From an uncultured Collinsella sp. (GTDB lineage Bacteria > Actinomycetota > Coriobacteriia > Coriobacteriales > Coriobacteriaceae): a stretch of DNA of 10,077 nucleotides. The stretch lies in NCBI GenBank assembly GCA_905197385.1, contig CAJJYO010000037.1, forward strand, positions 1 to 10,077. The letters run 5' to 3'. Numbering within the stretch: position 1 is the first letter of the stretch; the number at the start of each line of letters is the position of its first letter. Both the position numbers and the translations under genes were made by a program. Shown here piece after piece: positions 6,277 through 10,077 of the stretch. The notes beneath the pieces were generated by a model. The model was not told the DNA's origin. It worked only from the letters and a program-made list of their open reading frames with translations, and searched no databases.

Positions 6277-7635
6277 TTACTCGTTCTTGGGCGCGGGGTG
6301 TTTGCAGACCACACTCATGTAGATCATGCCGAGCACGGCCGCGGTGACCGAACCGGCAAGGATGGCGGCCTTGGCAGCCAGAACCTCAAACTGGGCCGTC
6401 GGGAAGGCGAGGCCGCTGATGAGAATCGACATGGTAAAGCCGATACCGCCCAGAATGCCCACACCGGCAATCATGTGCCAGTTAACGTTGTGCGGCAGCT
6501 CGCAGGCCTTGAGCTTGACCAAGGCAAACGTCATGCCAAAGATGCCGATCGGCTTGCCCAGCAGCATGCCAAAGTACACGCCGAGCGTCACCGGGTCGGT
6601 GAGTAGCGTGCTCATGTCCACGCCCACCAGGCGAACCTGTGCGTTGACGAACGCGAAGATCGGCAGGATCACAAAGTTGACCGGCGTGGAGATCAGGCGC
6701 TCCATGCGGATGAGCGGCGGGGTCACGCGGTGCATGACGCGCTCGACTTTGGTGGTCGAGACGGTAAAGTCATGCTGGCCCAGGATGTGCGCCTCGTCGT
6801 CGTAGCGGTCATCGAGCAGCGGCAAGCACTCGCCCAGCCAATCGGTGAGGCTATCAAGCTTAACACCGCACTTGGCCGGGATGGTGAAGGCCAGGATGAC
6901 GCCAGCAAGCGTAGCGTGCACGCCGCTCTTGAACATGCAGAACCACAACAGCAGGCCCAGTACCGAATACGGGGCAAGGCGGTAATGCTGCGTCTTGTTG
7001 AGCCACACGAGCGCACAGGTCACAAGCGCGGCGGCGCCCAACCAAAACGGATTGGGGCTCTGACCGTAGAAGATGGCGATGGCGGCGATGGAGATGAGGT
7101 CGTCGGCGATGGCGAGCGTCGAGAAGAACACGCGCACGCCGTTGGGCACGCGGTTGCCCAAAAGCGACAGCACGCCCAGCGCAAAGGCAATATCGGTTGC
7201 CATGGGAATGGCCCAGCCGTTGTGCGCGCCGGCATGGTTAAAGATCAGGTAGATGCAGGCGGGAACGACGACGCCGCCCACGGCCGCCAGCATGGGAAGC
7301 ATAGCCTGGCGCGGGTTCTTGAGCTCGCCAACTGTCATCTCGTACTTAAGCTCAATGCCCACCAACAAAAAGAAAATCGCCATGAGGAAGTCGTTGACGA
7401 ATAGCTCAACGGTGAGACCGGCCGTAAGGTTGCCCAGACCCACATACAGCGGGGTCTCCAAAAAGTGATGGATGGCCTCGTAGGCATCGGTATTGGCGCA
7501 AATGACGGCGGCGATGGCGGCGAAGACCATGACGGCGGCGGATATCGTGCCGTTCTCGGCGATGCGCTCCCAAATGTCATGGCGCTCAAAACGCTTGCGC
7601 TCACGGACGTTGAACAGCTGCTCGGGTGCTGCCAT
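6277..7635 (-). CDS. nhaA: NhaA, Na+/H+ antiporter
   Basis: This 452-residue polytopic membrane protein exchanges cytoplasmic Na+ (or Li+) for external H+ in sodium and pH homeostasis. NhaA signatures are clear: ETPLYVGLG, WAIPMATDIAFALGVLSLLG (Asp148, matching E. coli Asp133), LAIADDL with the ion-binding pair Asp178-Asp179 (E. coli Asp163-Asp164), LKSGVHATLAGV, and the near C-terminal GILGGIGFTMSI. It is about 60 residues longer than the 388-residue E. coli protein. Much of the excess is an acidic cytoplasmic loop around 275-330 (LLDDRYDDEAH), a layout I recall from other long-form NhaA proteins. ATG at 7633-7635 has AAGGAG six bases upstream. It is a single-gene unit, with a structured leader upstream and a bidirectional terminator downstream. 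Confidence 0.96.
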   Translation of the reverse strand: MAAPEQLFNVRERKRFERHDIWERIAENGTISAAVMVFAAIAAVICANTDAYEAIHHFLETPLYVGLGNLTAGLTVELFVNDFLMAIFFLLVGIELKYEMTVGELKNPRQAMLPMLAAVGGVVVPACIYLIFNHAGAHNGWAIPMATDIAFALGVLSLLGNRVPNGVRVFFSTLAIADDLISIAAIAIFYGQSPNPFWLGAAALVTCALVWLNKTQHYRLAPYSVLGLLLWFCMFKSGVHATLAGVILAFTIPAKCGVKLDSLTDWLGECLPLLDDRYDDEAHILGQHDFTVSTTKVERVMHRVTPPLIRMERLISTPVNFVILPIFAFVNAQVRLVGVDMSTLLTDPVTLGVYFGMLLGKPIGIFGMTFALVKLKACELPHNVNWHMIAGVGILGGIGFTMSILISGLAFPTAQFEVLAAKAAILAGSVTAAVLGMIYMSVVCKHPAPKNE

Positions 7636-7649
7636 GGGCGGCTCCTTTC

Positions 7650-7665
7650 ACGGGAAAGCTCCCGT
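7650..7665 (-). promoter_or_regulatory. Hairpin abutting the nhaA ribosome site
   Basis: The six-base stem ACGGGA with TCCCGT closes a GCTT tetraloop on the minus strand. It ends two bases before AAGGAG, so it could gate or position the ribosome site. Confidence 0.5.
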
Positions 7666-7668
7666 CTT

Positions 7669-7704
7669 AAAAAAGCACGGCCCGCCCAAGTGGCGGCGCC
7701 GCGC
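7669..7704 (-). terminator. Intrinsic terminator inside the nhaA leader
   Basis: On the minus strand GCGCGGC pairs with GCCGTGC (seven pairs, one wobble). After a one-base bulge CCGCC pairs with GGCGG around the loop ACTTG, and six T follow directly. It lies 34 bases before the nhaA ATG. ppaC already has a good terminator 140 bases upstream, so this one most likely acts as an attenuator for nhaA. Confidence 0.75.
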
Positions 7705-7843
7705 TCTAACGTATTACGCTTGCATCTAGCCTACCCTGCACGACAAGCGCGCAAGCGTGGCCGAAAAGCGGAACCACAGGTTGAACATTATTTGCTCAAC
7801 GGCACGGGCACGCCTATCCAAGAGACGACGCGGCGCCGTGCAC

Positions 7844-7883
7844 AAAAAACGACCGGAGCACGGGGCTTCCGCGATCCGGTCGT
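7844..7883 (-). terminator. Intrinsic terminator of ppaC
   Basis: Nine-base perfect arms (ACGACCGGA with TCCGGTCGT on the minus strand) surround a 17-base loop and are followed by a run of six T. It begins 19 bases after the ppaC stop codon. Confidence 0.9.
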
Positions 7884-7902
7884 GGCGTTTGGTCGACTAA
7901 AC

Positions 7903-8826
7903 CTAGCAGGCGGCCATGATGGGGGCAGCGACCTGCTTCTTACGGGAGAGGACGCCCGGCATCCAGACGCCGTCGTGCTCGTCGGCAATGCCCAGGCCCT
8001 TCTGAGCAGCCTCGGTCTCGCCCTCGAGCAGGACCTGCGAGCCCTCCTCCATGATGTCGGTGATGCACAGGACAATGCCGTCAGCACCCTTCTCGGCGGC
8101 GTAGGCGCGCATGGCCTCGCGAATCTCGTCGATCATGCCGAGTGCGCGGGTCTTGTCGACAGTCTCGTACTGGCCGATGAGCAGCTTCTTGCCAGCAGGC
8201 TCGAACATCTTGATGTCGTTGCCGACCATCTCGGCTGCGGTGAAGGAGCCGGACGGACGGGTGAGGAAAACCTCCATGCCAAACTTGACCGGGTCGACGC
8301 CCACCTGCTCGCCGAGCTTGGCGGCGACGGCGCGGTCGACATCGGTGGTGGTGGGGCTCTTGAGCATGAGCGTGTCGGTCATCATGGCCGAGAGCAGCAG
8401 CTTGGCCTGAACGTCGGAAAGCTCAACGCCGAGCACGCCGGCGAGTTTGGTGACGATGGTGCAGCTGGAGCCCCAGGGCAGGCAGATGTAGTGCAGCGGG
8501 CCGGCGGTCTCGAAGTCGCCGATGCGGTGATGATCGACAACGCCAAAGACCGTGGCGTCCTTAAGGCCGGCGACGGACTGGGCAGACTCGTTGTGGTCGG
8601 TGAGGACGACGAGCTGACCAGCCTCGACGGACTCGATCACGCGGGGCTCGGCGATGCCGGCGTCGGCGAGCAGCTTGGCGGACTCGGCCGGAAGCTGACC
8701 AAGGGCGCAGGCCTCGTAGGTGTTGCCGGCATACTCAACCTGGTTGAGCAGCTGGGACAGGACGACGGCGCTCATGATGGCGTCGTTATCGGGGTTCTGG
8801 TGACCAAAGACAAGAACGTTTGCCAT
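7903..8826 (-). CDS. ppaC: Manganese-dependent inorganic pyrophosphatase (family II, DHH)
   Basis: This 307-residue cytosolic enzyme hydrolyses pyrophosphate to two phosphates, which pulls biosynthetic reactions forward. It has the size of classical family II enzymes without inserted CBS or DRTGG domains. Metal and catalytic motifs are GHQNPDND (His9, Asp13, Asp15), LTDHNE with Asp77, the DHH triad Asp98-His99-His100 in VVDHHRIGDF, and a further Asp near 151 (MMTDTLML). The C-terminal substrate-binding motif SRKKQ is at 294-298. The residue before Asp15 is Asn where Thr is common (NPDTD in Bacillus). ATG at 8824-8826 has GGAGG six bases upstream. It is transcribed in the same direction as the ROK kinase but separated from it by 168 bases, and it has its own terminator. 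Confidence 0.96.
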   Translation of the reverse strand: MANVLVFGHQNPDNDAIMSAVVLSQLLNQVEYAGNTYEACALGQLPAESAKLLADAGIAEPRVIESVEAGQLVVLTDHNESAQSVAGLKDATVFGVVDHHRIGDFETAGPLHYICLPWGSSCTIVTKLAGVLGVELSDVQAKLLLSAMMTDTLMLKSPTTTDVDRAVAAKLGEQVGVDPVKFGMEVFLTRPSGSFTAAEMVGNDIKMFEPAGKKLLIGQYETVDKTRALGMIDEIREAMRAYAAEKGADGIVLCITDIMEEGSQVLLEGETEAAQKGLGIADEHDGVWMPGVLSRKKQVAAPIMAAC

Positions 8827-8942
8827 GGATATCCTCCACTTGATATGTGTACTTGGACGTAGCTATGGTAGCACGCCGTTGCCGAGCCTTCGCAGACGGA
8901 AGGGCCACGGCATATTTTGGGGCGCAGGCACGGGGGCCAAGG
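8827..8942 (-). promoter_or_regulatory. ppaC upstream region
   Basis: This region between element B and ppaC has no gene. TACCAT at about 8864-8869 on the minus strand is a possible -10 box, and the same TACCATA occurs upstream of the ROK kinase. No matching -35 box is evident. A weak five-base stem (CCTTC with GAAGG) lies around 8887-8903. Confidence 0.25.
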
Positions 8943-8993
8943 CTGTCCCTTTTGCACCATGTTGGTGCAATGTAACCTGTCCCCCTTGCACCA
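8943..8993. repeat. GGGAC-loop palindromic element B, one and a half copies
   Basis: On the minus strand, arm TGGTGCAA (8986-8993), loop GGGGGACAGGTTACA (8971-8985) and arm TTGCACCA (8963-8970) form one unit. ACA, a second TGGTGCAA (8952-8959) and AAGGGACAG follow. The plus strand therefore shows a 17-base direct repeat starting CTGTCCC at 8943 and 8977, with 15 of 17 positions identical. The middle arm can pair with either outer arm, giving alternative hairpins. It starts one base after the ROK kinase stop codon and has no T-tract. Confidence 0.65.
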
Positions 8994-8994
8994 G

Positions 8995-9948
8995 CTATTT
9001 ACCGGCAGCGCGCAGGGCTACGTAGGCAGCACCGATGATGCCGGCGTCGTTTCCGAGCGAAGCGACCTTAATGGGCGTCTCGCGCGAGGCGGAAAGCGCG
9101 TACTGCTTAAAGTGCTCGCGAACCTTGTCGAGGTAGACATCGGCCGAGGCGGAGGCGCCGCCGCCGATGAGGAACATCTCGGGATCAACCACGTTGGCAA
9201 TAAGCGCCAGTGCGCGGCCGAGATAGTCGGCCATGGTATCGGCCGCGGCCAGCGCGAGCTTGTCGCCCTCGCGACAAGCCTGGAACACGTCCTTGGAATC
9301 GGAGGGGCCGGTGAGCTCAATGGGCTCGACGCCCGCCTTCTTGCACTCGGCAAGGTAGTTGCTCACCACGCCGGTGGCGCTGGAATACTGCTCCAGATGG
9401 CCATGGCCGCCACAGCCGCAGGTGCGCTCCTCGGCCGGGTTCAGGCACATGTGGTCAATCTCGCCGCCGGCGCCCACAACGCCCGATACCACGTCGCCGT
9501 TAACGATAACGCCGCCGCCCACGCCGGTACCGATGGTGACCATCACCACGTTCTGCACGCCCTTGGCAGAACCGAGCCAGGCCTCGCCCATGGCAGCGGC
9601 GTTGGCATCGTTCTCATACTTAACGACCGCATCGGGGCAGTGCTTCTGAATGGCGACCCTCAGCTCGGGCAGGTTAATGGCAATGTTGGCCTTGACCTTG
9701 GCATCGCCCGACGCCGGGATGGGACACGGAACGGCCAGGCCAATGCCCGCCACAAAGGCACGCGGAATCTGTGCCTTGGCGACCACCTGGTCGATAGCCT
9801 CGGTCACCGCGGCAAAGCCCGCGGCGTCAACGATAGGAGGCGTGGGCACGCTGGCCTTGGCAAGCAGGTTGCCGTCCTCGTCGAACAGGCCCTCCTTAAC
9901 CGAAGTGCCGCCGACGTCGATGCCGATGTAGTACTGCTTAGGTTCCAT
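8995..9948 (-). CDS. ROK-family glucokinase
   Basis: This 317-residue ROK kinase probably makes glucose 6-phosphate from glucose and ATP in the cytosol. The phosphate-binding loop is GIDVGGTSVKEGLFD (9-23). YENDANAAAMGE (111-122) carries the catalytic Asp114, VTIGTGVGGG (137-146) is the second nucleotide motif, and GGEIDH places sugar-binding Glu163 and His166. The ROK zinc motif reads CGCGGHGHLE: Cys177 and Cys179 are kept, but the usual third Cys is His184. Asp165 stands where Gly is usual (EIGH). There is no N-terminal DNA-binding domain, so it is a kinase rather than a ROK repressor. ATG at 9946-9948 is preferred because AAAGGTGG lies upstream and the protein begins just before the first motif. 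The ATG at 10014 would add 22 unsupported residues. Confidence 0.9.
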   Translation of the reverse strand: MEPKQYYIGIDVGGTSVKEGLFDEDGNLLAKASVPTPPIVDAAGFAAVTEAIDQVVAKAQIPRAFVAGIGLAVPCPIPASGDAKVKANIAINLPELRVAIQKHCPDAVVKYENDANAAAMGEAWLGSAKGVQNVVMVTIGTGVGGGVIVNGDVVSGVVGAGGEIDHMCLNPAEERTCGCGGHGHLEQYSSATGVVSNYLAECKKAGVEPIELTGPSDSKDVFQACREGDKLALAAADTMADYLGRALALIANVVDPEMFLIGGGASASADVYLDKVREHFKQYALSASRETPIKVASLGNDAGIIGAAYVALRAAGK

Positions 9949-10002
9949 GGGAGCCCACCTTTCTCGTTTAAACATTGCCTGTATGGTACCGCTCTCAAGG
10001 CA
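9949..10002 (-). promoter_or_regulatory. ROK kinase 5' region
   Basis: This short leader carries the AAAGGTGG ribosome site and TACCATA (about 9982-9988), a possible -10 box also seen before ppaC. No clear -35 is present at normal spacing. Confidence 0.25.
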
Positions 10003-10043
10003 AAAACCTACCAAAAAGGGACAGGTTTGTTTTGGCAGGTTTT
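10003..10043. repeat. GGGAC-loop palindromic element C, possibly also a terminator
   Basis: Fourteen-base arms, AAAACCTACCAAAA and TTTTGGCAGGTTTT, differ from a perfect inverted repeat at one position (a wobble in RNA). They enclose the 13-base loop AGGGACAGGTTTG on the plus strand. Both ends finish in T-runs on their own strand, so the hairpin could also terminate transcription entering from beyond the window's right edge. The remaining 34 bases to the window end show nothing I can assign. Confidence 0.6.
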
Positions 10044-10077
10044 ATCTGGGGTAACGCAATTGGCTGCCCAACACGCC

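Larger units (their letters stand above)
7636..7843 (-). promoter_or_regulatory. Structured nhaA leader, candidate attenuator or riboswitch
   Basis: These 208 bases hold no gene but several RNA-like structures on the minus strand. They are an 8-base stem with loop AATAA (7780-7800), a full intrinsic terminator (7669-7704), and a hairpin directly before the ribosome site (7650-7665). GGGCGG in the terminator (7682-7687) can alternatively pair with CCGCCC beside the start codon (7636-7641). The ten bases 7694-7703 in the terminator's 5' arm are also perfectly complementary to 7829-7838. Lithium-responsive nhaA-I and nhaA-II RNA motifs are known before other nhaA genes, but I cannot match this leader to either consensus. 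No confident promoter was found. Confidence 0.5.

Noticed and set aside
7465..8862. 465-codon plus-strand open frame
   Set aside because: It is antisense to ppaC and the start of nhaA and crosses two terminators. The translation shows no recognisable domain.

Overview
The window is high-GC, densely coded bacterial chromosome in which nine of ten genes lie on the minus strand. Gene content (an archaeal-looking type IA topoisomerase, a two-gene Tat cassette joined to hypAB, a subgroup-Ic aspartate aminotransferase, NhaA, a family II pyrophosphatase and a ROK sugar kinase) and codon style suggest a gut actinobacterium of the class Coriobacteriia, most likely a Collinsella-like organism. This placement is recognition from memory, not a database result.

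Read in the direction of minus-strand transcription, the right end (10077 to 8995) holds a ROK-family glucokinase with a palindromic element upstream of it. A compound palindromic element directly follows its stop codon. Next come a Mn-dependent inorganic pyrophosphatase (ppaC) with a strong intrinsic terminator, then a roughly 200-base leader and nhaA. The nhaA leader carries its own intrinsic terminator and mutually exclusive pairings close to the ribosome binding site, so it looks like an attenuator or riboswitch. nhaA ends at a bidirectional terminator shared with the only plus-strand gene, an unrecognised 84-residue protein (5936-6190). That small gene is divergent from a type-Ic aspartate aminotransferase, which is followed by a STAS-domain anti-sigma factor antagonist.

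The left part is a compact transcription unit: tatA (GTG start), tatC (TAATG overlap), hypA (6-base gap, SD overlapping the tatC stop), hypB, and then a type IA topoisomerase with a TTG start that runs off the window's left edge. HypA and HypB insert nickel into [NiFe]-hydrogenase large subunits. Tat exports proteins that have already folded and received cofactors, including many hydrogenases, so translational coupling of tatC to hypA is a sensible functional grouping.

The most unusual non-coding signal is a set of three intergenic palindromic elements, near 6194-6222, 8943-8993 and 10003-10043. They have unrelated arm sequences but a common plan: inverted arms around a 13-15 base loop that begins with (A/G)GGGAC, twice extended to GGGACAGGTT. 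They resemble REP-like extragenic elements. I saw no tRNA, rRNA, CRISPR array, insertion sequence or transposase gene.
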